NCBI GenBank assembly: GCA_018609945.1
Contig: JAHENO010000308.1
Coordinates: forward strand, 1 to 5,798
From: Haloarculaceae archaeon
GTDB lineage: Archaea; Halobacteriota; Halobacteria; Halobacteriales; Haloarculaceae
Direction: 5' to 3'
DNA: 5,798 bases
Part shown: one piece after another, positions 1 to 5,165 of the stretch
How positions within the stretch are numbered: the first letter of the stretch is position 1
Layout: every line of letters starts with the position of its first letter
Position numbers and translations under genes: made by a program
The notes under the pieces: generated by a model
What the model was told of the DNA's origin: nothing
What the model saw: only the letters and a program-made list of their open reading frames with translations
Database searches by the model: none

Positions 1-246
1 CAGTACGGCGCGACCCCGGCCATCTGGGTCGGCGAGATGCTCGCCATCCTCCCGGTGAGCCTCGCGAACGCCTTCTTTTTCCACCGGTTCGCACACGGGC
101 TGGATGTACGGAAGGCCCACTACGCCGCAGCCGCGATCTTCACGTTCTTCGCGCTCGACACCCTCCTCGCGGTGACGACAGGGTTCTCTGTCTGGGAAAC
201 GGCCGTGGGCACCGTCGCCGAGGTGGTACTGGCAGTTGTCACGTGA
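1..246 (+). CDS. C-terminal end of a small membrane protein (5' partial)
   Basis: The frame is open from the first base, so the gene begins left of the window; 81 residues and the TGA stop (244-246) are visible. The visible part has two or three hydrophobic stretches (roughly residues 7-27, 39-60 and 66-80), so it is an integral membrane protein. A His-containing loop, FFFHRFAHGLDVRKAHY (residues 25-41), separates the first two. I do not recognise a family. It lies on the same strand as nirK, but 350 nt and a large palindrome separate them, so it is probably a different transcription unit. An internal ATG at 37 is unlikely to be the start because coding character and hydrophobic sequence continue upstream of it. 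Confidence 0.7.
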   Translation, partial: QYGATPAIWVGEMLAILPVSLANAFFFHRFAHGLDVRKAHYAAAAIFTFFALDTLLAVTTGFSVWETAVGTVAEVVLAVVT

Positions 247-327
247 TAATGACTGCTGTAGTTCATTGCCGGATCGACCGCACGACGTCGTGCGGTCGAC
301 CTGGAAAATAGCTACAGCAGTCATTAT
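246..327. repeat. 82-bp near-perfect palindrome immediately after a stop codon
   Basis: The whole segment is one inverted repeat centred between 286 and 287. The outer arms are 16 nt and perfect: ATAATGACTGCTGTAG at 246-261 against its reverse complement at 312-327. The core 274-299 is a perfect 26-bp palindrome, each half being 13 nt. Between arms and core the pairing is partial. By my count 35 of the 41 possible pairs are Watson-Crick, 2 are G-T and 4 are mismatches. As RNA or single-stranded DNA it would form a long hairpin. It could be a transcription terminator or processing site for the upstream gene, a REP/MITE-like element, or a recombination site. No clear target-site duplication flanks it. 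Confidence 0.85.
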
Positions 328-489
328 GAGGCGGTGTCGGTGTCTGATCCGTGACCGGCCCCGAGACGTGGGCAGACGGGACGGAGCGCCGTCGGAACGC
401 CCGCGCGGTTCGGGAATCCAGGTCGATACCCCCGATCGTGACGCCATCCTGGGTCAGCGGACCCGGGACGGGCGTCGAGAAACCCCACC
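328..489. other. Intergenic stretch with no recognised gene
   Basis: I see no convincing coding sequence here. Short frames exist on both strands, but they have no recognisable domain, no start signal and a low-complexity Arg/Pro-rich composition typical of off-frame GC-rich DNA. The stretch lies between the palindrome and the putative nirK promoter and may hold upstream regulatory sites, though I can define none. Confidence 0.4.
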
Positions 490-491
490 TA

Positions 492-517
492 CTTAAAAAG
501 AGAGCCGAACGGGTTCA
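492..517 (+). promoter_or_regulatory. Putative nirK promoter / operator region
   Basis: CTTAAAAAG (492-500) is an AT-rich, TATA-like stretch in a GC-rich background. Just after it is CGAACGGGTTCA (506-517), containing the inverted repeat GAAC-GG-GTTC. Read on the minus strand this gives GAAC-N4-TCGG, the same skeleton seen at the other intergenic sites of the window. It also matches 7 of 8 positions of CGAA-N4-TTCG, which I recall as the motif reported for the haloarchaeal denitrification regulator NarO; that recollection needs checking. A second AT-rich stretch, GGTTAATACC (550-559), lies nearer the gene and could be the actual TATA box. Which element drives transcription cannot be decided from sequence. 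Confidence 0.4.
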
Positions 518-596
518 TGAGATTCCCAGCCACCGAGAAGCCTAATTACGGTTAATACCAGTGGGAAAAAATACACGAGTGGAGAGAGACAGACAA

Positions 597-1730
597 ATGT
601 TCGAAACGACGCGTCGCCGCGTACTCGGGGCGATCGGTCTCGGTGGAACAGCCACGCTGGCAGGGTGTCCAGCCGAAAGCCCACAGGCAGACGGGGATGC
701 ACAGGCCCAGCAGAACACTGCAACGTCCGAAACGGTGACCGAAGCACCCAAGCAGGTCGACGTCGACCAGATCGCCGGCGATCCGACGGATATCCCGGAC
801 CCCGTCGATTGGGACGAGCCGCGGACCCACGAGATCTCGTTGACCTACTCGGAGCACACGGCGGAGATCGAGCCAGGAGTCACGTTCGACTTCATGACCT
901 TCGACGGGCAGGTGCCCGGTCCGATGGTTCGGGTGCGCCAGGGTGATACGGTCGAACTGACCGTCCAGAACGAGGGCGACCTCCCGCACAACGTCGATTT
1001 CCACGCGGTCTACGGGACCGGCGGCGGGTCGGTCGCGACGACTGCCAACCCCGGCGAGGAGAACGCGCTGAAGTTCCGGGCCGACTACCCCGGCGCGTAC
1101 ATCTACCACTGTGCGGTCCCGAACCTGGACATGCACATCAGCGCCGGCATGTTCGGGATGATCGTCGTCGAGCCCGAGCAGGGGCTGCCGGACGTCGACC
1201 AGGAGCTGTACTTCGGACAACACGAAGTCTACACGGACAAGGAGACCGGCGCCGAGGGACACCACTCGTTCAACATGGACGCGATGGCGCGCGAGGACCC
1301 TACCTACGTCCTCCTGAACGGCGAGAAGTACGCCTGGGCGGCCGCCGCGCGCGGCCCTATCGAGGTCGACCAGGGCGACACCGTCCGGGTGTTCCTCGTG
1401 ACGGGCGGCCCGAACTACTCCAGTAACTTCCACGCAATCGGGAACGTCTGGAGCCGGGCCTACCGCGACGGCGGAGTGCCCAGCGACGAGGACCCCGCGG
1501 CCTACGCGGACAAGAATATCCAGACCGGGAAGGTCCCGCCGGGCAGTTGCTGGATCGGCGAGATGGAGACGCCGGTGCCCGAACGCATCAAGCTGGTCGA
1601 CCACGCACTCAGCCGGGTCGTCCGGAAGGGACTGCTGGCGGAAGTGGACGTCGTCGGGAGCGAAGACGAGGACATCTACGACCCCGACTTCCAGGGCTCC
1701 AGTCACGAGGGACCGCAGTACGGCGGCTGA
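597..1730 (+). CDS. nirK: Copper-containing nitrite reductase, Tat-exported lipoprotein
   Basis: The product reduces nitrite to nitric oxide on the outer face of the cytoplasmic membrane in denitrification. It has 377 residues and two cupredoxin domains (about 80-195 and 200-355). All expected ligands are visible. Type 1 copper: H131, C172, H180, M185. Type 2 copper: H136, H171, H336. The proton-relay Asp and His correspond to D134 and H279, with I281 (HAIG) near the active site. The N-terminus TRRRVLG followed by a hydrophobic stretch and the lipobox LAGC (C24) indicates twin-arginine export and lipid anchoring. A low-complexity Ala/Gln/Thr linker (25-50) follows. I chose ATG 597 because it puts the RR motif at residues 6-8; an in-frame GTG at 561 would add a 12-residue charged extension. 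A weak GGAG lies at 581-584. The putative operator at 506-517 suggests anaerobic or nitrogen-oxide control. Confidence 0.95.
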   Translation: MFETTRRRVLGAIGLGGTATLAGCPAESPQADGDAQAQQNTATSETVTEAPKQVDVDQIAGDPTDIPDPVDWDEPRTHEISLTYSEHTAEIEPGVTFDFMTFDGQVPGPMVRVRQGDTVELTVQNEGDLPHNVDFHAVYGTGGGSVATTANPGEENALKFRADYPGAYIYHCAVPNLDMHISAGMFGMIVVEPEQGLPDVDQELYFGQHEVYTDKETGAEGHHSFNMDAMAREDPTYVLLNGEKYAWAAAARGPIEVDQGDTVRVFLVTGGPNYSSNFHAIGNVWSRAYRDGGVPSDEDPAAYADKNIQTGKVPPGSCWIGEMETPVPERIKLVDHALSRVVRKGLLAEVDVVGSEDEDIYDPDFQGSSHEGPQYGG

Positions 1731-1761
1731 CCGACCAGGTCTTCTCCACTCGCTTCCGAGC

Positions 1762-1775
1762 GGCGTCATCACGCC
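1762..1775 (+). terminator. Small hairpin downstream of nirK, possible terminator
   Basis: GGCGT-CATC-ACGCC forms a 5-bp stem with a 4-nt loop 31 nt after the nirK stop codon. It has no T-rich tract behind it, and haloarchaeal termination usually relies on T-rich sequence more than hairpins, so this is a weak candidate. Confidence 0.15.
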
Positions 1776-1847
1776 ATCCGCTGGTGTAACCGGGCGTGGA
1801 CACGAACGGACCGGCGAGTCGCGGCGTTCCCAAAACCGGAGTCGAGC

Positions 1848-1859
1848 CGAACGTGTTCG
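1848..1859. promoter_or_regulatory. Perfect CGAA-N4-TTCG operator-like site upstream of the membrane protein gene
   Basis: CGAACGTGTTCG has two perfect 5-nt arms (CGAAC / GTTCG) around a 2-nt centre, 73 nt upstream of the GTG start at 1921. On the minus strand it reads GAACACGTTCGGC, one base from the GAACA-N3-TCGGG sites found elsewhere in the window. An AT-rich stretch, GTGATATTG (1872-1880), follows by 12 nt and may be the TATA box. An activator just upstream of TATA would fit the arrangement; this is inferred. Confidence 0.5.
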
Positions 1860-1908
1860 CGAGCAGGAACAGTGATATTGCGGGCGACGGACCAAACGGG
1901 AACTCGAT

Positions 1909-1914
1909 GGAGGG
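1909..1914 (+). promoter_or_regulatory. Shine-Dalgarno site fixing a GTG start
   Basis: GGAGGG lies 6 nt upstream of the GTG at 1921. It is the clearest ribosome-binding site for this gene and supports GTG as the start codon. Confidence 0.6.
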
Positions 1915-1920
1915 TATAGC

Positions 1921-3108
1921 GTGAGTACGGCGACGATATCCCGGTGGGCGAGGCGGTTTCTCGTCGTGAGTGCCGTTTTTCTGGTCGCTGCGCTGGTCGC
2001 CACACTGCTGGGGGCGCCCCGGCGCGTCGAGGTGATCCTCGGGCTCCAGGGGTTCGTGCTCACGACGGTGTCCGGAAAGGCCTACTCGCTGATCCCGTCG
2101 TACTTCGAGCGGTCGCTGGCGTGGCCCGGGGCGCTGGCGGTCCACCTGCCCCTGACCGTGCTCGGAGTCACCACGCTGGCGGTGGCGGCGGCGAACGCCG
2201 GTCCGGCGTGGCTCGACGCTGCCGGCGCGCTCGCGTGGTGTCTCGGCGTCGCGGTGTTTCTCGTGACGATTCTCGCGACCATCCGGGACAATCTCACCGG
2301 GAGCGAGACGGCGACCGGCGGGACGGAGACCGACCGCCAGTGGGTCGATCGCTTCGCGAACGCGTTCGTCCCGGTGGCGCTCGCCTACCTCGTGGCCGGC
2401 TCCTACGAACTGCTCGCGGGCACGACCGGCCTCCCGGTGCTGCTCGATGGGACGTATCCGCGGGTCGCACACCTTCTCGCGGCTGGCTTCGCGCTCCTCC
2501 TGCTGTTCGCTGTCGGATACCGTCTGCTGCCCCGCTTTCTGTCGGTCCCGACGCCGGGCCGCCTGGCGATGGTCGTGTTGCCACTCGGGGCGGTCGGCCC
2601 CGCGCTGGTCGCGTGGGGATTGCCCGCGGGGCCAGTCATGCACGCCGGAGCCGGCGCACTGGTGATTGCGGTGTCCGGGTTCGCAGCCTCGTATGCCCTG
2701 CTCCTCTCCCGGACGGAGAAATCCAGGGCCGGGTTCTACGGGCCCCTCGCTGGAGTGGGGCTCGGGCTCGTCGGCGTCGCGCTCGGTGCCTGGTTCGCTC
2801 TGGAGGGTATCTCTGGAGCGCTGAGTAGAGCGCACCTGCGAGTCAACGTGTTCGGATTGCTCGGCACGACCATCGTCGGAGTCGTCTACCAGTTCTATCC
2901 CCCTGCCGTAGGTCGCTGGCCCGGTGCCGGCGACCGAACTGCACTCGCGACCATCGGATTGCTGGCGGCCGGCGTCGGACTCTCCGCGCTGGGTGCAGTC
3001 CTCTCCGGAGCCATCGAGACAGGTGGGCTCGCGATCGCGACCGTCGGCGCAGTCGGGTACCTGTACCTCCTCGCCGGGTCGATCCACGGGCAGCTGTCGA
3101 GGCGGTGA
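1921..3108 (+). CDS. 12-helix membrane protein, NnrS / heme-copper oxidase subunit I-like
   Basis: This 395-residue protein is almost entirely membrane-embedded. I count about 12 helices, near residues 12-32, 36-58, 69-90, 98-120, 146-166, 180-203, 213-233, 240-262, 272-293, 304-325, 339-361 and 367-387. Histidines at or near helix ends (H75, H184, H241, H305) could bind heme. Three helices end in a similar Y-x3-P motif: Y55/P59, Y200/P204 and Y323/P327; the latter two follow a His by 16-18 residues. Twelve helices with a threefold pattern and these His residues resemble the heme-copper oxidase subunit I fold and the NnrS proteins linked to nitric-oxide stress and denitrification. The assignment is inferred from topology and the nirK neighbourhood. 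GTG 1921 is chosen for its Shine-Dalgarno site. A role in handling NO made by NirK is plausible but unproven. Confidence 0.6.
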   Translation: MSTATISRWARRFLVVSAVFLVAALVATLLGAPRRVEVILGLQGFVLTTVSGKAYSLIPSYFERSLAWPGALAVHLPLTVLGVTTLAVAAANAGPAWLDAAGALAWCLGVAVFLVTILATIRDNLTGSETATGGTETDRQWVDRFANAFVPVALAYLVAGSYELLAGTTGLPVLLDGTYPRVAHLLAAGFALLLLFAVGYRLLPRFLSVPTPGRLAMVVLPLGAVGPALVAWGLPAGPVMHAGAGALVIAVSGFAASYALLLSRTEKSRAGFYGPLAGVGLGLVGVALGAWFALEGISGALSRAHLRVNVFGLLGTTIVGVVYQFYPPAVGRWPGAGDRTALATIGLLAAGVGLSALGAVLSGAIETGGLAIATVGAVGYLYLLAGSIHGQLSRR

Positions 3109-3132
3109 TCCGCGGAGACGGTTCGACCACGG

Positions 3133-3146
3133 CGAACATCATCGGG
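3133..3146 (+). promoter_or_regulatory. Operator-like site CGAACA-N3-TCGGG upstream of the DUF2249 gene
   Basis: CGAACATCATCGGG begins 50 nt before the ATG at 3183. It is identical at 13 of 14 positions to the site at 4249-4262, which begins 49 nt before another start codon. An additional GTTCG (3121-3125) precedes it, forming GTTCG-N7-CGAAC with the site's left half. The conserved sequence and spacing suggest a regulator-binding site or core promoter element. Confidence 0.5.
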
Positions 3147-3182
3147 AGAAATCACACCAGGACTCACCCAACACATACCGAT

Positions 3183-3422
3183 ATGAGTGAGGGTAGTATA
3201 CCTGACCCCGATCGACGACTAGATGTCCGGGAGATAGCGGGAGAGCCCTTCGGACCTATCATGGAGGAACTCGACGCATTACAGCGAGGGGAGCGCCTGC
3301 TGTTGATAAATAGTTTCGACCCCGAACCCCTCTACGATGTCCTCGACGAACGAGGGTTCGAAACCGAAACCACTCGCGTCGACGACGCGGAGTGGCACAT
3401 CGTTATCGAACACACCGATTGA
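3183..3422 (+). CDS. DUF2249 domain protein
   Basis: This 79-residue soluble protein matches my knowledge of DUF2249 along its length. It has an LDVRE motif (13-17), then PFGPIMEELDALQRGERLLLIN (23-43), an FDPEPLYDVLDERGFE segment (45-60) and a closing WHIVIEH (71-77). The fold expected for this family is small, alpha/beta and TusA-like. DUF2249 proteins commonly occur beside denitrification and nitric-oxide genes, but their biochemical role is unsettled. There are no cysteines. ATG 3183 is chosen because the domain begins shortly after it; upstream in-frame codons back to 3105 translate to unlike sequence and cover the operator-like site. No Shine-Dalgarno is seen, so the transcript may have a short or absent leader. 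Codon use is unlike its neighbours: three ATA codons plus CTA, TTA, TTG and AGT. Confidence 0.85.
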   Translation: MSEGSIPDPDRRLDVREIAGEPFGPIMEELDALQRGERLLLINSFDPEPLYDVLDERGFETETTRVDDAEWHIVIEHTD

Positions 3423-3470
3423 CCGGCCACCCGGGTTGCACTGTGGTCCACAAGAATCTGAAGCCCCGTT

Positions 3471-3486
3471 CGGTCAGGGTTGACCG
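3471..3486. terminator. Hairpin between convergent genes, possible bidirectional terminator
   Basis: CGGTCA-GGGT-TGACCG makes a perfect 6-bp stem with a 4-nt loop. It lies between the converging ends of the DUF2249 gene (stop 3422) and the regulator gene (stop 3557). No T tract follows on either strand, so termination activity is a guess from position and structure. Confidence 0.3.
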
Positions 3487-3556
3487 CCGGTCTGTCGGGG
3501 ATGACCTCCGGCGTCCGGGCGGGACGTTCCGGGACGGATCGCTCACAGTTCGCTTC

Positions 3557-4210
3557 TCAGGGACTGGCGGCCGATGCAGGTTGGCTCAGTTCCTCCGCGA
3601 ACCGTTTGATGATCTTTCCCTCGGCACGGTGCAGTGTCTCGCTGGCGGTCGACTTGGCGATGTCCAGTCGGTCGGCCAGTTCGGTCAGCGAGCAGTCACG
3701 GGGCGTGTCGTAGTAGCCAGCGTCGATCGCGGTCAGTACGATCCGCCGCTGGCGATCGGTCAACAGTTGCTGTTCGCTCAATTGCTGCTGGACGTACTCG
3801 ACTGTAAAGGAGATGCCGAACGTCTCCAACTGCGAGCCCAGTTCAGAGAGTCGCTCACTCGGGGCGGTAACCTCCCAGACGGCCGTGCCGTCCTGCACCT
3901 CGAAGGGCATCTCCAGCGGCACACCGGAATCCCTCGCCGGCAGCAACAACAGCGGCATCGTCGTCTCGAACTGGACCAGCACGTCGTCGTCGGTCCCTTT
4001 CAGCAAATCGACTGATTCGACCTCCTCGTAGTCGTCCATCGCCTGGAGAACCAGTCCGGGGTCGGAGGTGGTGATCTCCGCGAGTGCGACTCCCGCCTGT
4101 TCGTCCGAGAGGGCAGCCAGAATCCTGAACTGGGCGTCCGGGTACTGCCGCGTCAGGTCCCCGATCCAGACCGACTCCGGAATCGTGAGGCGAAGTTTCG
4201 CGAGTGGCAT
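3557..4210 (-). CDS. Bat-type helix-turn-helix transcriptional regulator
   Basis: A 217-residue protein with the two-part layout of haloarchaeal Bat-like (HTH_10) regulators. The N-terminal part (about 1-145) is an alpha/beta region of unassigned ligand. The C-terminal HTH (about 149-204) starts with LLTDRQRRIVLTAIDAGYYD, continues through LTELADRLDIAKSTASETLHRAE and ends KIIKRF, the usual family signature. Only one cysteine (C173, inside the HTH) is present, so it lacks the N-terminal Cys cluster I associate with NarO and DmsR; it should not sense oxygen through a metal-sulfur cluster of its own. ATG 4210 is chosen because a TTTATA element (minus strand, 4242-4237) lies about 29 nt upstream, fitting a leaderless transcript. 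It is divergent from the SRPBCC gene, and a motif copy 4 nt before its start suggests autoregulation. It is a candidate regulator of the locus. Confidence 0.85.
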   Translation of the reverse strand: MPLAKLRLTIPESVWIGDLTRQYPDAQFRILAALSDEQAGVALAEITTSDPGLVLQAMDDYEEVESVDLLKGTDDDVLVQFETTMPLLLLPARDSGVPLEMPFEVQDGTAVWEVTAPSERLSELGSQLETFGISFTVEYVQQQLSEQQLLTDRQRRIVLTAIDAGYYDTPRDCSLTELADRLDIAKSTASETLHRAEGKIIKRFAEELSQPASAASP

Positions 4211-4213
4211 GGA

Positions 4214-4227
4214 TGAACATATTCGGG
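4214..4227 (+). promoter_or_regulatory. Operator-like site next to the regulator gene start
   Basis: TGAACATATTCGGG contains GAACA-N3-TCGGG and ends 4 nt from the ATG of the minus-strand regulator gene. At that position a bound protein would cover the transcription start, which suggests repression or autoregulation. With the site at 4249-4262 it forms a 10-bp inverted repeat (4218-4227 against 4247-4256, one mismatch). Confidence 0.5.
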
Positions 4228-4235
4228 CCACGGTT

Positions 4236-4245
4236 GTATAAATAT
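4236..4245. promoter_or_regulatory. TATA box in the divergent promoter
   Basis: GTATAAATAT is the strongest TATA-like sequence in the window and sits between the two operator-like sites. On the minus strand it reads TTTATA about 29 nt before ATG 4210, ideal for a leaderless regulator mRNA. On the plus strand it lies about 53-62 nt before ATG 4298, implying a leader of roughly 30 nt if it also serves the SRPBCC gene. Confidence 0.6.
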
Positions 4246-4248
4246 CCC

Positions 4249-4262
4249 CGAACATGATCGGG
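4249..4262 (+). promoter_or_regulatory. Operator-like site CGAACA-N3-TCGGG upstream of the SRPBCC gene
   Basis: CGAACATGATCGGG begins 49 nt before ATG 4298 and its far end lies about 50 nt from the regulator start at 4210, so it is nearly equidistant between the divergent genes. It differs at one position from the site at 3133-3146. Confidence 0.5.
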
Positions 4263-4297
4263 AAAGGGCACATCGGGCCGGTCCACGAACCGTGCGT

Positions 4298-4726
4298 ATG
4301 GAGACGGTCTCGCTCGCTCGAACGATCGACGCCCCCGAGTCCGAAGTGCGGGACCTGGTGACCGACGTCGGGCCGTTCATGGAAGCCGCGGGATTCGACG
4401 AGGTGACCGTCGAGGGCGACATCGTCGAGATCACGAACCACGTCGGCTTGCTCACCATCGAACTGACGTTGCGGGTCCTCGACACCGACGACGTTCTCGC
4501 GTACGAACAGGTCGACGGAATCTTCGGGGAGATGGTGACCCGGTACACCATCGAAGAAGTCGCGGCTGGTGTGGAGATCGAAGCGACGACCGAATACGCA
4601 CTGGACGTCGACCTGGTCGGGTCGCTCCTCGATAGCACGATCATCGCTCGCCAGCGCAGGAAGGAACTCTCGGCACAGTTCGATTACCTCCAGCAAGAGA
4701 CTGCAGACGCGGAGACGACCGACTAG
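4298..4726 (+). CDS. SRPBCC-fold (START/polyketide cyclase-like) protein
   Basis: A 142-residue soluble acidic protein. The N-terminus, VSLARTIDAPESEVRDLVTD (residues 4-23), is the typical opening strand and helix of the SRPBCC superfamily. Beta-strand-like segments follow (about 36-106), and then a long C-terminal helix (107-134) that would cover the ligand cavity. Such proteins bind small hydrophobic ligands or act as cyclases or carrier proteins; no catalytic residue or ligand can be named. ATG 4298 is preferred; a GTG two codons earlier (4292) is possible. It is divergent from the HTH regulator and shares its promoter region. Its role in the denitrification locus is unknown. Confidence 0.75.
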   Translation: METVSLARTIDAPESEVRDLVTDVGPFMEAAGFDEVTVEGDIVEITNHVGLLTIELTLRVLDTDDVLAYEQVDGIFGEMVTRYTIEEVAAGVEIEATTEYALDVDLVGSLLDSTIIARQRRKELSAQFDYLQQETADAETTD

Positions 4727-4768
4727 GGCTGGTGCCCGGTACAACCTCGATGGGACAGGTCAGGGGTA

Positions 4769-4784
4769 CCCGAACAAATTCGGG
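4769..4784 (+). promoter_or_regulatory. Perfect palindromic operator-like site upstream of the CGCGG gene
   Basis: CCCGAACAAATTCGGG has two perfect 6-nt arms (CCCGAA / TTCGGG) around CAAA. It contains both CGAA-N4-TTCG and GAACA-N3-TCGGG. The CGAA begins 54 nt upstream of ATG 4825, matching the 49-50 nt seen for two other genes. It implies that the CGCGG and radical SAM genes have their own promoter, separate from the SRPBCC gene. Confidence 0.55.
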
Positions 4785-4824
4785 GACGGTGACTTCGGTC
4801 CCTGCCGCCTCTGTTCACACGAAG

Positions 4825-5145
4825 ATGAGCAGTTCTCACGAGCACGATCACGGGCACAGTGAGGCAGATCCAGTGACCGACCAGACGCACGATACGTCGT
4901 GGTCGGTCAACCTCGAAAAGCCACATCACGCCGGCGACATCGAACTCACCGTGTCGCAGGCCATGGACGCGATCGAACACACGGAACCGGGGAACCACGT
5001 GAATCTGGTCACGCACGGCGACAACGGCCATCCCTCCGAGTACCTCTACGACGCGCTCGAAGAACTGGCCGAAGACGCCGATATCACGTGGGAGTACATC
5101 GAGCAGTGTGGCTGTGGTGGACACGTGACCCGCGTGCACGTCTGA
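4825..5145 (+). CDS. CGCGG-family putative radical-SAM-modified RiPP precursor
   Basis: A 106-residue acidic protein ending QCGCGGHVTRVHV. The CGCGG motif is at residues 95-99 and contains the only two cysteines. The N-terminus is His-rich (HEHDHGH, 5-11), perhaps metal-binding. The middle (about 23-92) looks like a small alpha/beta domain beginning SWSVNLEKPHHAGDIELTV, unusually large for a peptide precursor. From memory, NCBI protein families include a haloarchaeal 'CGCGG family rSAM-modified RiPP protein', and the radical SAM gene 20 nt downstream fits that. The product and its modification are not known to me. ATG 4825 is chosen because the operator-like site (4769-4784) lies inside the longer frame from GTG 4732 or ATG 4750, whose extra residues look unconserved. 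If not a RiPP, it may be a small metal-binding or redox partner protein. Confidence 0.75.
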   Translation: MSSSHEHDHGHSEADPVTDQTHDTSWSVNLEKPHHAGDIELTVSQAMDAIEHTEPGNHVNLVTHGDNGHPSEYLYDALEELAEDADITWEYIEQCGCGGHVTRVHV

Positions 5146-5150
5146 CCACC

Positions 5151-5157
5151 GAGGGTG
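5151..5157 (+). promoter_or_regulatory. Shine-Dalgarno site for the radical SAM gene
   Basis: GAGGGTG ends 8 nt before ATG 5166. Such a site is expected for a downstream gene of an operon and supports this start and cotranscription with the CGCGG gene. Confidence 0.5.
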
Positions 5158-5165
5158 AAACTCCG

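Noticed and set aside
64..75. CGAACGCCTTCT, one mismatch from CGAA-N4-TTCG
   Set aside because: It is within the first coding region, far from any start codon and without the extended motif.
246..327. CRISPR or tRNA/ncRNA reading of the palindrome
   Set aside because: There is a single symmetric unit with no repeated spacers, and no tRNA-like arms or CCA end.
1907..1924. Five-codon leader frame (MEGIA) whose stop overlaps the GTG start at 1921
   Set aside because: It is explained by the Shine-Dalgarno GGAGGG sitting after a chance ATG; nothing suggests it is translated.
552..2063. Long antisense open frame opposite nirK
   Set aside because: It mirrors nirK codons in GC-rich DNA, is Arg/Val/Asp-rich without any recognisable domain, and nirK itself is unambiguous.
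2357..2368. A perfect CGAA-N4-TTCG match
   Set aside because: It lies inside the membrane protein gene, encoded by common codons for Ala-Asn-Ala-Phe, and lacks the GGG tail of the intergenic sites. It shows that the short motif alone can arise by chance.
1609..3087. 492-codon antisense open frame opposite the membrane protein gene
   Set aside because: Composition is low-complexity and Arg/Glu/Gly-rich with no domain, and the plus-strand gene has clear helices and a Shine-Dalgarno site.
4211..4255. Upstream ATG at 4255 (minus strand) as start of the HTH regulator
   Set aside because: The extension would run through the TATA box and both operator-like sites; ATG 4210 fits a leaderless transcript.
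4435..4496. Two GAAC-N4-TCGG matches (4435-4446 forward; 4485-4496 reverse)
   Set aside because: Both are in coding sequence of the SRPBCC gene and neither fits the stricter GAACA-N3-TCGGG form; treated as background.
4732..4824. N-terminal extension of the CGCGG protein from GTG 4732 or ATG 4750
   Set aside because: The palindromic operator at 4769-4784 lies inside it, and the added residues do not look like a domain or signal peptide.
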